In this document: piece by piece, positions 55,737 through 59,820 of the stretch
Layout of the letters: each line of letters begins with the position of its first letter
Numbering within the stretch: the first letter of the stretch is position 1
From: Linyphia triangularis
Taxonomy: Eukaryota > Arthropoda > Arachnida > Araneae > Linyphiidae
Reading direction: 5' to 3'
Assembly: GCA_963978545.1 (NCBI GenBank)
Contig: OZ021723.1
Location: 97,806,002 to 97,870,001, forward strand
DNA length: 64,000 bases
The notes under the pieces: model-generated
What the model saw: the letters and a program-made list of their open reading frames with translations, nothing else
Told to the model about the DNA's origin: nothing
The model's database searches: none
Made by a program: the position numbers and the translations under genes

Positions 55737-58700
55737 GGAGAGATTCGCACAATTTATTTGTGATTGTAAAAATGTACTGGTAGCCAGTATTTTTTACTTT
55801 CTGAACATGCAGATATAGCTAGTTTAAGGATTTTTATAGGTTTCTGCTGGATTTGTTCATTTAGAATTTTGCTTGTTATATATTATTTTTACTATAGCTA
55901 CATCTACCTCATATTTTAAAAGACATGTTTCAACTGGACGATGCGTTTACAAAAATATTTCATTAGGTCTACAGGGAAAAAGGAGACTTATAATCACTCT
56001 TTATAGTTAATTATGTACAGGAGTAATTATTACATGATTTAGTAGAAGATGAAACTAAAGAAAAAGTGTCTAGGCAGACTCCATTGTTACAAGATGTTCA
56101 GAAGCAAGAAAAATATGGAATGCCTAGAAATACTCAGAGTTATCGCATAAAAAGATTGTAAAAAATCATTAGGATTTCATAATGTAGAAAACAAATTGAA
56201 ATAAAAGAAGATTCAATTAAAGATATCAATTCAAATGTATTTCAGTTTAGAAAAACACAATTATCCTTTCAAAAGCGCTTTTCAATTATATTTTTAAATT
56301 TTTGATTTGGATGTATCAAACTGACAAAGGTACAGAGAATTCCTTTGTTTGCATTCACTTTTTGGGATTTAATGTTTTAAAGTATGATACAAATTGTTCC
56401 CATTATTTTATATTTATCTTATGCTTTATTGTGGAGAAATTATACTGAGAGGGAATTGCCAATTCTTTATAGACCCGAACAGTTATAATAAACCAACTTG
56501 CTATGGTTCAAGAATGGCATTTAATGGATCATCAAAGAAACGCTTTCCTGTTGCCAAAATTGTGTTAGTTAATAAATATTAAAAATTGTTTTGATCGGAA
56601 TAAATAAAAGATATTTGGATGCGAGTGCATAAATTCCCTTTAATTTTTAATGAACAAATTTGAATAAAAAACGAAGTATCAAATATTTGTCTGAAGTATA
56701 AAGCTCACATTTAAATCAGTTTGTTACAATGAGACAACTTTATTGTCTTTGACCTAATTTCTTATCTCTTTTCAACTATCAAATATCCTTTCTCAATAAA
56801 TTTCCAACTGATTGATCACTAACCATGAAAGTTGAATCGCATTTGTTCCCTAGGTGTGATCTACCACCAGCTTCACCCCGAGCCCCTCAACCAAGACAGA
56901 GTGAGATATGACAATGTGATGCAAATGCTCCAGCAGCAGGAATCCCAGCATTCTCCAGCGTCCAGCATTAATGGCGGCGAAGGAGAATACGCACCTGGAC
57001 AGTGTGAGTTTTCTTATCGATTTAGAGTTTTATATATATATAGATTTAAATAATATTCTTTACATTTAACTAGGCCTTAAAAATAAGAAAAAATGTATCG
57101 ATCAAGTCAGGGAACTTCTCTCACTAGATTATGTTAAAGCCTTTTGTCCAAGACAGTTTAAAAGAGGAAAAGTAAACTAGAAATGATGTACTAGTCTTCT
57201 CCCTCTCATTTCTCCTTTTTTAAATTCTTCATGTTTACTTCAATTTCGTAAAAAATGTGGGCGAGTGTGTATGTATACAGGGGTCAAAGTGACAAAATAA
57301 GAATAAATAGGATTTTAAAAAAAAAAATTATAGGACAATATCAAATATCAAATAACTGCATACAGTTGCTACTGAACTTGAATTTTAACTCATTATATAT
57401 TTCATTAATTAAAACTTTAAAAGAAAATTACTGAAATGAACACATAAGACATACTTATTTGAAGTATGAGGACTTTCACACAACACTAATTTTCCTTCCT
57501 ATAAATTTTTCTTTTTAATAGAGGAATATTAATAAAAAGTACTTAGAAAATTACTATCCCCCTTTAAAACTCGTTATATTGAATTTAAGAAAACAGGAAG
57601 AAAAAAAAGAAAAAAAAAAAAACATTAAAAAAAGAAATTGTCTGATGCTGAATATGTCATCCTTTATTTGTTATTACCTCAATATTTCATACTTGGTATT
57701 CATCAATAAATCAAGTTTATATTAGCTACATTTGCAATTTCGAGTCTTTTGTTTCTAGCATGTATAAGTGCTTGAGCTGCCCTATTTCTTTTAAGCATTT
57801 TCTTTTTATCCTTATTAGCAGTCTTTTGTTAGTATAGATTTATCCTACGGGGCCGGACGGATTGGCGATTTAGCGCCAAATGTGGCAACCCGTTGACTTA
57901 GTTTCCCGGTAATCCTAGTGAGTGTTTAGATTTAGCAACGCAGATTTTTGACGTCATTTTCAATTTTTGACTTTTTTGAAAAGTCGCTATCCGAATTCTG
58001 ACACTGTACAGCAAATTTTAACCCTTTTGTTTCCTTCATCAATCATTGACTGAGCACTCGAAATGTCAATTTTAGTCCTGCAAGTGTATAATAAAGTTTT
58101 TTTTTTTGTCCGTTCTTCCCGGGGTAGTTTGTTTCTGCATCGCTTTCTTTGGTTAAAATTCCAAGTCCTGTACGCATGGTGCGCTAAAAATTTATTACAT
58201 AAAGCCGCGCCAAACTATGACAACCATAGATAGTTCACAGGTCATTAAAAAAATGGCGAGGCTGCTATTTTTTGGTAAAAATCACCTTAGCGTAGAATCC
58301 GTACCCGACTTGGAATTTTAACCTTTTCTTTTTCGCTTCTCTTTTTGCATTATGGCCAATTAGTTTACTACGCGTGCTATGGAAAAGTTTACTTGTTTCT
58401 TGTTTACAACTTTCGTCGGTCGAGTACAGTTGAGTTGTAGGAATAAGTCATCGTTACCTCTGTCGACGTGCGCTTTCCCTATGGTCAAGCAGAAAGGAAG
58501 TGAGTAGTCAATGCAACACGTGACGTCACAAGAGATACTGCGCGGCCGCTTCCTAACATCGCTTTTGTGGGTATTGTCAGGTCTCTTTCGCTTACAATCA
58601 CGTCAAAGAATCCAGAATATAAAAAAATCGCAACAATCGGCACCGTTATTACGAATTTGAAGAAAATATAGGTCGAATCAACACAGAAATACAGGATTTA

Positions 58701-59494
58701 TAGGACAATTATAAAATATAGGACGGTTTTTTTTTTCGATTTTTAAAAAAATATAGGATTTATAGGATATATAGGACGTCTGGTACCCCTGTGTATATCT
58801 TCCAGGAAAATCTGCGAAGGCCTAATTAAACGCCTTGCTGTCAGCCAATCAGGCTGAAACTTTACAGATAGATTCAATGTTGATGAAAATACATTCTATC
58901 AAATTTTGGGGGCTGTCACTGTCATTAAAAAAAAAGGTTGCTTTTACGGAGCAGTTCTAATAAACCAACTTGCCATGATTCAATCGCGCTTGAATGGCAT
59001 TTAACGGATCATCGAAAAAACTCTTCCGAAATTGGGTTAATTAATAAATATTAAAATTGTTTTAATTGGAATGAATATAAGATATTTGGATGCGAGTTTC
59101 ACTTTAATTTTTAATAAACAAATTTTGAGAAGTATTTTGCTGTTAGAGTTGTTACTGTTAGTTTTTATTATTTAAAATTGGATGCCAACACCAAGCACAG
59201 GCTGACAACAGAAACAGTGCTTTGTTAATGAACATGGAAATTGACAATGCATATAAAGGGTTTATATTAAAAACTTTGTTTTTATGGGTTATTTTATTTC
59301 TTGCTCAGGTCCAGCTCCCTCTTGGACCAGTGTAACTGACAGGAGCAGTACGTCTAGTCCGCGATCAAGTGTCGCTAGTTCCTCAGACGGATCCGTCTAC
59401 ACTGACTCCGATTTCGCCAATGTGGTGGCGAGGGCAGCTCAGAATGCTGGATTTCACCTCTTCAGGCCCAATATGACGCAGTCGCCAAAACTAG
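4746..59494 (+). CDS. robo: Roundabout (Robo) family axon-guidance receptor, 24 exons, 5' incomplete
   Basis: Gene-level entry. Joining 4746-5042, 24210-24491, 30708-30846, 31646-31773, 33760-33884, 34610-34769, 35361-35558, 36873-36962, 37139-37300, 38853-39032, 39674-39795, 40455-40680, 41414-41529, 42549-42720, 44374-44562, 45362-45389, 46106-46237, 48806-48941, 50908-50989, 51079-51153, 53048-53217, 54681-54966, 56854-57003 and 59309-59494 gives 3831 nt (about 1277 codons) with no internal stop. Every junction is AG/GT and phase-consistent. Domain order seen: five Ig (I-set) domains, three FN3 domains, one TM helix, then CC0/CC1/CC2 cytoplasmic motifs. In the known family this is a cell-surface Slit receptor steering axons and migrating cells, with the tail recruiting Ena, Abl and srGAP-type partners. 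The signal peptide and 5'UTR are missing from the model. A poly-proline CC3 is not seen. Exon borders are inferred from sequence only. Confidence 0.93.
5043..8053. other. Robo intron 1, left part
   Basis: Non-coding, mostly AT-rich. 6130-6400 is GC-richer and has two CCAAT-like motifs. 7560-7920 is GC-richer with a TATATAAG at 7728-7735. A poly-C run lies near 5262. No exon recognised. Confidence 0.6.
8054..8605 (-). mobile_element. dispersed repeat family 2, copy a
   Basis: Same sequence as copies at 9.6, 18.2, 36.0 and 58.8 kb, here reversed. Hallmarks: GATTGGATGACGGCAAG occurring twice, ACAATTTTGGCAACAGGAAA, and end sequence AATATAAAGGATTTAAAAATA. No coding capacity. Confidence 0.85.
9950..10289. 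mobile_element. piggyBac-like MITE inserted in family-2 copy b
   Basis: Begins CACTAGA and ends TCTAGTG. Both ends carry GCAGTCAAAATGA and TTGCCCAAA-type subterminal sequence. TTAA follows the right end (10290-10293); the left flank reads CGAA, probably a decayed TTAA. Other family-2 copies read straight through this point. Confidence 0.75.
10051..10138. repeat. (CA)44 microsatellite
   Basis: Uninterrupted CA dinucleotides inside the piggyBac-like element; the poly-Val/Cys frame over it is spurious. Confidence 0.98.
11046..12614. mobile_element. 1.57-kb foldback element
   Basis: Left arm (11046-~11590) and right arm (~12140-12614) are imperfect reverse complements. Matching landmarks include CGGCAAATACATGTCGGTAG against CTACCGACATGTATTTGCCG, GCCATCTGTTGATGAAAAAG against its complement, and ends CGCTTTTGATACT / AGTATCAAACGCG. 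The left arm contains about four copies of ATTATGAACTATTTTATGA (11180-11250). Spacer about 550 bp, AT-rich, no ORF. Confidence 0.9.
12615..15834. other. Robo intron 1, middle part
   Basis: No exon recognised. Homopolymer G run at about 13971-13985. A GC-richer block at 14340-14700 contains TCACGTGA (14658-14665) and CACGTG (14692-14697). The 110-codon - strand frame at 14362-14694 has no recognisable domain. Confidence 0.55.
15835..16077. mobile_element. hairpin MITE, 243 bp
   Basis: Arms of about 100 bp are near-perfect reverse complements, from TATACTAAACT...ACTTAACTTGACATCACTAG to CTAGTGATGTCAAGTTAAGT...AGTTTAGTATA, with a loop of about 35 bp around 15945-15975. Confidence 0.9.
16400..16575. 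promoter_or_regulatory. candidate enhancer: cluster of homeodomain-type sites
   Basis: Non-repetitive, GC-moderate intronic sequence with TTAATTAG (16419), CTAATTAG (16539) and ATTAGCTAAT (16561). Inference only; no conservation data. Confidence 0.25.
16656..17331. mobile_element. 676-bp hAT-like non-autonomous element with 8-bp TSD
   Basis: Flanked by exact TSD CCTATATG (16648-16655, 17332-17339). Ends are CAGGGCCTGAT and ATCGGGCCCTG, matching hAT-type CAGGG termini. Contains a long poly-A run (17131-17170). No transposase frame. Confidence 0.93.
17340..18180. other. Robo intron 1 stretch without recognised feature
   Basis: AT-rich, no exon or repeat family identified; a short poly-C run near 17926. 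Confidence 0.5.
18181..18733 (-). mobile_element. dispersed repeat family 2, copy c
   Basis: Reversed copy with the two GATTGGATGACGGCAAG blocks (about 18515 and 18640), the TTTGGCAACGGGAAAG block and GAAGTTAATATGAAGGATTT at its end. Confidence 0.85.
18734..21752. other. Robo intron 1, right-middle part
   Basis: No exon recognised. A partial family-2 fragment lies near 21410-21500 (GGATGAGGGCAAGGGGATTA). A GC-richer block sits at 20380-20560. Poly-A runs near 19830 and 19895. Confidence 0.5.
21753..22058. mobile_element. hairpin MITE, ~306 bp
   Basis: Arms ATTTTGAATGCTCTAAAAAT... and ...TTTTTACAGCTTTCAAAAT are about 80-bp imperfect reverse complements. Both contain AATTAGTTACAAAT or its complement and a GGCGC motif (GATGGCGCTGTA / TATAGCGCCACC). 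Confidence 0.85.
22059..24093. other. Robo intron 1, right end
   Basis: No exon recognised. The 134-codon - strand frame (22316-22720) shows no domain and contains poly-Phe/Lys from homopolymers. Long poly-T at about 23802-23839. Confidence 0.5.
24094..24160 (+). mobile_element. tRNA-derived SINE head (or tRNA pseudogene)
   Basis: tRNA-like internal promoter: A box TAGTGGTTAGC (24101-24111) and B box GGTTCAACTTC (24139-24149) at tRNA spacing. It lies about 50 bp before the Ig2 exon acceptor. No functional tRNA fold was confirmed. Confidence 0.7.
24210..24491 (+). CDS. robo: Robo exon 2: Ig domain 2
   Basis: Acceptor CTCTTTCCAG, donor G/GTGAGG, phases 1 and 1, so it joins exon 1 as [10 protein letters not shown], the hallmark linker between Robo Ig1 and Ig2. 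Complete Ig2 in one exon: Cys in [14 protein letters not shown], Trp in VRWRKDGE, Cys in [12 protein letters not shown]. Length 282 nt (94 codons), GC-rich like exon 1. It is separated from exon 1 by 19.2 kb and is preceded within about 50 bp by a tRNA-derived SINE. The antisense open frame over the same bases (24140-24610) is a shadow. Confidence 0.94.
24599..26572 (+). mobile_element. family-1 element with a nested insertion
   Basis: Outer copy starts CAGAGTAGACAC and ends GTGGCCACCCTG, flanked by the 5-bp TSD AAGAA (24594-24598, 26573-26577). The insert at 24766-26322 splits it; the remaining outer sequence is about 409 bp, like the intact copies. Confidence 0.93.
24766..26322. mobile_element. 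1557-bp hAT-like element nested in family 1
   Basis: Ends CAGCGGCGTAG and CTACGCCACTG; exact 8-bp TSD TGTGGGGG (24758-24765, 26323-26330). Includes poly-C tracts near both ends. No intact transposase frame seen. Confidence 0.93.
26573..27009. other. intron 2 stretch between elements
   Basis: AT-rich, no exon recognised. Confidence 0.5.
27018..28786. mobile_element. 1769-bp hAT-like element with degenerate coding remnant
   Basis: Ends CAGTGCTAGAAGTG and CACTTCTACCACTG; exact 8-bp TSD ATTATTGT (27010-27017, 28787-28794). Around 27560-27990 a broken frame reads like the N-terminal zinc-finger region of a hAT transposase (fragment [20 protein letters not shown]), with several stops. The poly-C-rich subterminal repeats (CCCCCCAC) occur at both ends. 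Confidence 0.92.
28795..30707. other. intron 2, AT-rich right part
   Basis: No exon recognised. A 35-bp tandem duplication (TTATTAAAATTATTTAATGA...) lies at about 29566-29640. Confidence 0.6.
30708..30846 (+). CDS. robo: Robo exon 3: first half of Ig domain 3
   Basis: Acceptor TTTATTTCCAG; donor GGAAG/GTTAGA. Starts in phase 1, ends in phase 2. Translation [19 protein letters not shown] continues from Ig2 exactly as Robo Ig3 does (family V-K-P-F/Y). Contains the first Ig Cys in [19 protein letters not shown]. The second half lies in the next exon. The reading frame continues open into the intron, which is why the raw ORF is longer than the exon. Confidence 0.93.
31646..31773 (+). CDS. robo: Robo exon 4: second half of Ig domain 3
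   Basis: Acceptor CTTTTTTTAG; donor ATT/GTGAGTG. Enters in phase 2 (AG+A = Arg) and leaves in phase 1. Encodes [20 protein letters not shown] then the second Ig Cys in [15 protein letters not shown], closing Ig3. It has no ATG and is shorter than the listed open frames, so it was found from splice sites and family pattern. Confidence 0.93.
32033..33332. mobile_element. CAGGGATGA-family element (family 3), occupied copy
   Basis: Starts CAGGGATGAGAG and ends CTCATCCCTG, i.e. short inverted ends. Its sequence matches 49575-49939 on both sides of the inserted mariner-like element (32268-33143). TSD not clear. Confidence 0.8.
32268..33143 (+). mobile_element. mariner-like foldback element with transposase N-terminus
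   Basis: Long terminal inverted repeats of about 230 bp beginning CAAGGTCCGGCTATTAATTT. TA target duplication (32266-32267, 33144-33145). The frame 32461-32689 encodes the mariner helix-turn-helix region: [38 protein letters not shown]. It then breaks. The right arm includes a reversed copy of the transposase start, so the element is a rearranged, non-autonomous copy. Confidence 0.95.
33760..33884 (+). CDS. robo: Robo exon 5: first half of Ig domain 4
   Basis: Acceptor TTATTTTAG, donor CAG/GTAAAT, phases 1 to 0. The split codon T+CT gives Ser, then [17 protein letters not shown], matching Robo Ig4 (family P-x-F-x-x-R-P...GLNG). First Cys in [13 protein letters not shown], Trp in IFWTKEG. Ends at Asn-Gln before the strand that continues in exon 6. 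Confidence 0.93.
34610..34769 (+). CDS. robo: Robo exon 6: second half of Ig domain 4
   Basis: Acceptor ATTTCTTTTAG, donor ACAG/GTATGA, phase 0 to 1. Encodes [20 protein letters not shown], then [16 protein letters not shown] with the second Ig4 Cys. The LMFP and DGTL...DDGYY.C pattern is diagnostic of Robo Ig4. Confidence 0.93.
35361..35558 (+). CDS. robo: Robo exon 7: most of Ig domain 5
   Basis: Acceptor TTCTATTACAG, donor GATG/GTAAGT, phases 1 and 1. Encodes [19 protein letters not shown], a near-invariant Robo Ig5 opening, with Cys in [17 protein letters not shown]. The Ig5 second Cys is in exon 8. The open frame after the donor is intronic. Confidence 0.94.
35587..35890 (+). mobile_element. 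diverged family-2 fragment
   Basis: AAATCCTCTATATTAGCTTC and later CAGTCGTCCAATCGA recall family-2 left ends; diverged and incomplete. Confidence 0.5.
36026..36831 (+). mobile_element. dispersed repeat family 2, copy d
   Basis: Starts near AAAATCCTTTATATTAACTT and ends near CTTTGTTTTTATGGGTTACA. Contains the CTTGCCGTCATTCAATCACG block and an internal minisatellite (36292-36588). Lies just upstream of exon 8. Confidence 0.85.
36292..36588. repeat. 27-bp minisatellite, 11 units
   Basis: Unit AATAAAATTGTTTTAATCAG + AATAGAT repeats 11 times with few substitutions. Because 27 is divisible by three it stays open on both strands (RIDNKIVLI repeats), which is spurious. Other family-2 copies have only one or two units. 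Confidence 0.97.
36873..36962 (+). CDS. robo: Robo exon 8: end of Ig domain 5
   Basis: 90-nt symmetric phase-1 exon between TTGTTTGTTTAG and GTAAGTTG. Encodes [20 protein letters not shown] and then SWSAALTV: the second Ig5 Cys plus the conserved GETSW.A.LTV ending. It sits roughly 40 bp after the end of a dispersed-repeat copy (36026-36831). Confidence 0.94.
37139..37300 (+). CDS. robo: Robo exon 9: Ig5-FN3 linker and start of FN3 domain 1
   Basis: Acceptor TATCTTGCAG, donor ACTG/GTAGGT, phases 1 and 1. Encodes [20 protein letters not shown], then SITLQWKRN and VIGYT, the FN3-1 A-C strands of Robo (family P-G-P-P...PIIGYT.EYFS). Joins exon 10 with a split Val codon. Confidence 0.93.
37816..38234 (+). 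mobile_element. family-1 element
   Basis: Starts ACAGAACCTGGAAATCAGGG (left tip shortened), ends TTTTGGTCACCCTG; 5-bp TSD ATTCA (37811-37815, 38235-38239). Confidence 0.85.
38853..39032 (+). CDS. robo: Robo exon 10: rest of FN3 domain 1
   Basis: Acceptor TCTGTTTTCCAG, donor AAAG/GTAGGT, phases 1 and 1. Encodes [20 protein letters not shown] and [20 protein letters not shown], closely following the Robo FN3-1 pattern (EYFS.DLQ.GW..AAHR...Y.FLVRAEN..G.S). Ends at VVRTK. Confidence 0.94.
39117..39577 (+). mobile_element. family-1 element
   Basis: Starts CAGAGTGGCCACAGAACC, ends TTTTGTGGCCACCCTA; 5-bp TSD TTCTT (39112-39116, 39578-39582). About 460 bp, built from AATCAGGGAA-type internal repeats. 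Confidence 0.92.
39674..39795 (+). CDS. robo: Robo exon 11: linker and start of FN3 domain 2
   Basis: Acceptor TTTTTGTTACAG, donor AAG/GTATGT, phases 1 to 0. Encodes [19 protein letters not shown] and TSVKMTWK. The arrangement (A/S-R-x-x-L, then the x-V-x-L-x-W strand) is that of Robo FN3-2. Less conserved than its neighbours; placed mainly by phase and position. Confidence 0.9.
40455..40680 (+). CDS. robo: Robo exon 12: FN3 domain 2
   Basis: Acceptor TTTTGAATAG, donor GATG/GTAAGA, phases 0 to 1. Encodes [20 protein letters not shown] and [20 protein letters not shown], then [13 protein letters not shown]. The LKK.TKYEFFL.PF...EG.PSNSK block is among the most conserved stretches of Robo receptors. 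Confidence 0.95.
41414..41529 (+). CDS. robo: Robo exon 13: start of FN3 domain 3
   Basis: Acceptor GAATTTTCAG, donor ACT/GTAAGT, phases 1 to 0. Encodes [20 protein letters not shown] and [19 protein letters not shown], the usual Robo FN3-3 opening (VPSAPP.N......W.PPP..H.NG...GY). Confidence 0.94.
41530..42548. other. Robo intron 13
   Basis: AT-rich intron with no recognised element or exon. Confidence 0.5.
42549..42720 (+). CDS. robo: Robo exon 14: rest of FN3 domain 3
   Basis: Acceptor CTGCATTTCAG, donor ATTG/GTGAAT, phases 0 to 1. Encodes [40 protein letters not shown] and GIGPFSPPI, the Robo FN3-3 G-strand region. The frame would hit a TAA four bases after the donor, so an unspliced transcript would give a receptor truncated before the membrane. 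Confidence 0.94.
43047..43479 (+). mobile_element. family-1 element
   Basis: Starts CAGAGTGGCCACAGAACC, ends TTGTGGCCACCATG; 5-bp TSD AATGT (43042-43046, 43480-43484). Confidence 0.93.
44374..44562 (+). CDS. robo: Robo exon 15: juxtamembrane and transmembrane segment
   Basis: Acceptor AATTTCCCAG, donor TCGG/GTACGC, symmetric phase 1. A membrane helix reads [22 protein letters not shown], followed by the basic stop-transfer RRRTAWKKE. The preceding DIVRQPWF is a typical Robo juxtamembrane stretch. Downstream HLS leads into the cytoplasmic tail. Confidence 0.94.
44596..44648. repeat. short tandem duplication
   Basis: GAGACTAACGTTAAGAGCAA + TTGTTT occurs twice in succession. Confidence 0.9.
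45362..45389 (+). CDS. robo: Robo exon 16: 28-nt microexon
   Basis: Acceptor GTTTTTATAG, donor CCA/GTAAGA. Adds about nine residues (GPVHKTEDV) just inside the membrane. Inferred because exon 15 (ending phase 1) and exon 17 (entering phase 2) cannot be joined directly in frame, and this is the piece between them with both splice sites and the right phase. Skipping it would frameshift the tail. No homologue is recognised for such a short segment. Confidence 0.75.
46106..46237 (+). CDS. robo: Robo exon 17: proximal cytoplasmic tail
   Basis: Acceptor CTGTTAACAG, donor ATAAG/GTATGT, symmetric phase 2. Encodes [20 protein letters not shown] and [14 protein letters not shown]. The E-[ST]-L-W-I-[DN] motif is conserved in Robo tails just after the membrane. 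The symmetric phase means it could be skipped without a frameshift. Confidence 0.9.
47160..47222 (-). mobile_element. tRNA-derived SINE head, - strand
   Basis: Reverse strand reads AAGTGGATAGAGTATCTGGC (A-box region) then GGTCTCAATCCCC (B box, + 47168-47180) at tRNA spacing. No terminal fold checked. Confidence 0.6.
48101..48335. mobile_element. hairpin MITE, ~235 bp
   Basis: Left arm CCAGTAGCCTGTCCAGACCA..GACTGCACCCGATCGGAG and right arm CTCCGATCGGGTGCAGTC..CAGGACAGATGACTGG are imperfect inverted copies of about 65 bp. Confidence 0.85.
48412..48532. repeat. perfect 121-bp palindrome
   Basis: 60-bp arms, perfectly complementary, around a single central base at 48472 (GTATGTTA-T-TAACATAC). 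Confidence 0.98.
48806..48941 (+). CDS. robo: Robo exon 18: CC0 and CC1 motifs
   Basis: Acceptor TTAAGCAG, donor TCG/GTATGT, phases 2 to 0. Contains CC0 as [14 protein letters not shown] and CC1 as PYATTTLI, the two tyrosine-bearing cytoplasmic motifs of Robo (CC1 is an Abl phosphorylation site in the known family). Unambiguous family marker. Confidence 0.96.
48995..49395 (+). mobile_element. family-1 element, flanks with ~17-bp direct repeat
   Basis: Starts CAGAGCGGCCATTGGACC and ends TTTTGGCAACCCTG. Flanked by TAATATCTATATGAATT (48977-48993) and TAATATCTATATAAATT (49396-49412), not the 5-bp TSD of other copies. Confidence 0.85.
49575..49939. mobile_element. family-3 element, empty copy
   Basis: CAGGGATGACAG to CTCATCCCTG. 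Reads ATTATTATATAGTATGAG across the point where copy 1 carries the mariner-like insert, so it shows the unoccupied site. Confidence 0.85.
50908..50989 (+). CDS. robo: Robo exon 19: serine/lysine-rich tail segment
   Basis: Acceptor TTTTTCTAG, donor GATG/GTAATA, phases 0 to 1. Encodes [20 protein letters not shown] and METRLID. Low-complexity charged linker between CC1 and CC2; placed by phase and strong splice sites rather than by homology. Confidence 0.85.
51079..51153 (+). CDS. robo: Robo exon 20: small tail exon
   Basis: Acceptor TTTTTTCAG, donor ACAG/GTAATT, symmetric phase 1, 75 nt. Encodes [20 protein letters not shown] then GSYTT; the [11 protein letters not shown] end resembles the D-S-G-x-[YH]-[ST] stretch of Robo tails before CC2. 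Separated from exon 19 by an 89-bp intron. Could be a cassette exon (25 codons, in frame). Confidence 0.86.
51154..53047. other. Robo intron 20
   Basis: Mostly unremarkable. A diverged family-3-like segment may span about 52085-52950 (TTTTGAGGATTTG, GGAAAGTATACT, CTCATCCCTGG), too decayed to delimit. Confidence 0.4.
53048..53217 (+). CDS. robo: Robo exon 21: CC2 motif
   Basis: Acceptor CTATTTCTAG, donor CAG/GTAAGT, phases 1 to 0. Contains CC2 as [14 protein letters not shown], matching the Ena EVH1-binding poly-proline motif of Robo1-type receptors. Preceded by [19 protein letters not shown]. Returns to GC-rich composition. Its presence argues against a fly Robo2/Robo3-type receptor, which lack CC2. 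Confidence 0.95.
53463..53922 (-). mobile_element. probable tRNA-derived SINE, - strand
   Basis: Reverse strand opens ACAACGTAGCCCAGTTGGGA (A-box-like, + 53898-53909) and ends in an (AAG)n-type tail (+ strand TTCTTCTTCTT at 53463-53480). The B box is degenerate. Confidence 0.5.
54331..54480 (+). mobile_element. tRNA-derived SINE
   Basis: A box TGTGGTTAGCTCTCTAG and canonical B box GGGTTCGAATCC (54372-54383), with a second copy GGGTTCGAATTC at 54394-54405. It lies 200 bp before exon 22. Confidence 0.75.
54681..54966 (+). CDS. robo: Robo exon 22: Ser/Pro-rich cytoplasmic tail
   Basis: Acceptor TTTTACATTCCAG, donor CCTG/GTGAGT, phases 0 to 1, 95 codons without a stop. Encodes [39 protein letters not shown] and [19 protein letters not shown]. 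The open frames in the other two phases here (54494-54790, 54810-54995) are shadows. Low-complexity, so homology is weak; support is splice sites, phase and GC content. Confidence 0.88.
55218..55648 (+). mobile_element. family-1 element
   Basis: CAGAGTGGCCACAGAACT to TTGTGGCCACCCTG; exact 5-bp TSD TATAA (55213-55217, 55649-55653). Confidence 0.94.
56489..56690 (+). mobile_element. family-2 fragment, copy e
   Basis: ACCAACTTGCTATGGTTCAA, CCTGTTGCCAAAATTGTGTT and GATATTTGGATGCGAGTGCA match the central part of family 2. Ends about 160 bp before exon 23. Confidence 0.75.
56854..57003 (+). CDS. robo: Robo exon 23: tail segment
   Basis: Acceptor TTGTTCCCTAG, donor CAGT/GTGAGT, symmetric phase 1. 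Encodes [20 protein letters not shown] and [20 protein letters not shown], then GEGEYAPGQ. Good splice sites and GC content; function not assignable beyond a glutamine-rich linker. Confidence 0.88.
57278..58791. mobile_element. 1514-bp hAT-like element in intron 23
   Basis: Ends CAGGGGTCAAAG and CTGGTACCCCTG, with TATAGGA subterminal repeats at both ends. Flanks share TGTATA (57272-57277, 58792-58797). No intact transposase frame. Confidence 0.8.
58800..59297 (+). mobile_element. dispersed repeat family 2, copy f
   Basis: Contains CCTTGCTGTCAGCCAATCAG, ACCAACTTGCCATGATTCAA and ends AAAAACTTTGTTTTTATGGG about 20 bp before the exon 24 acceptor. Confidence 0.85.
59309..59494 (+). CDS. robo: Robo exon 24: conserved near-C-terminal block; end uncertain
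   Basis: Acceptor TTTCTTGCTCAG, phase 1 in (T+GT = Cys). Encodes [20 protein letters not shown] and [18 protein letters not shown] followed by [11 protein letters not shown], resembling the SDGSF.[ST]D.DF..AVA.AAE.AGL block of vertebrate ROBO tails. Two endings are possible. A weak donor CTAG/GTAGTT after 59494 would splice to an exon not found in the window. Alternatively the frame reads on as [15 protein letters not shown] to a TGA at 59539-59541, with AATAAA at 59728-59733. In vertebrates CC3 follows this block; no CC3 is visible here. Confidence 0.88.
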
Positions 59495-59727
59495 GTAGTT
59501 GGAGGAGGAATTTCTTCTTCTTAAGCGAATTGTTAATCTGATTCATTCACTTTATGCTGTATTTTTCTGACTCCACGTTAGGTAACAAGTATTGCTTTAA
59601 AATGTTAGTAAGTTTGAGTGTTGACCTAACAATAATAATAGAAACTGATAAGGGAAGTGTTTAAAGAGATAGTAAACGATTAGCTTTCGACAGTTAACGG
59701 TTAAAAATTTAGTTGCCACGATTATTT

Positions 59728-59733
59728 AATAAA
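59728..59733 (+). promoter_or_regulatory. candidate polyadenylation signal for Robo
   Basis: AATAAA about 190 bp after the in-frame TGA at 59539-59541. It fits a read-through terminal exon, but the hexamer is frequent by chance in such AT-rich sequence. Confidence 0.3.
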
Positions 59734-59820
59734 TAAAAAAACATGTGCTTGAGTACTGTTTCCTTTAGAATTGAATTGCTAATTATTCTCACCATAGAAT
59801 TCCTCAACTAAAATATCTTC

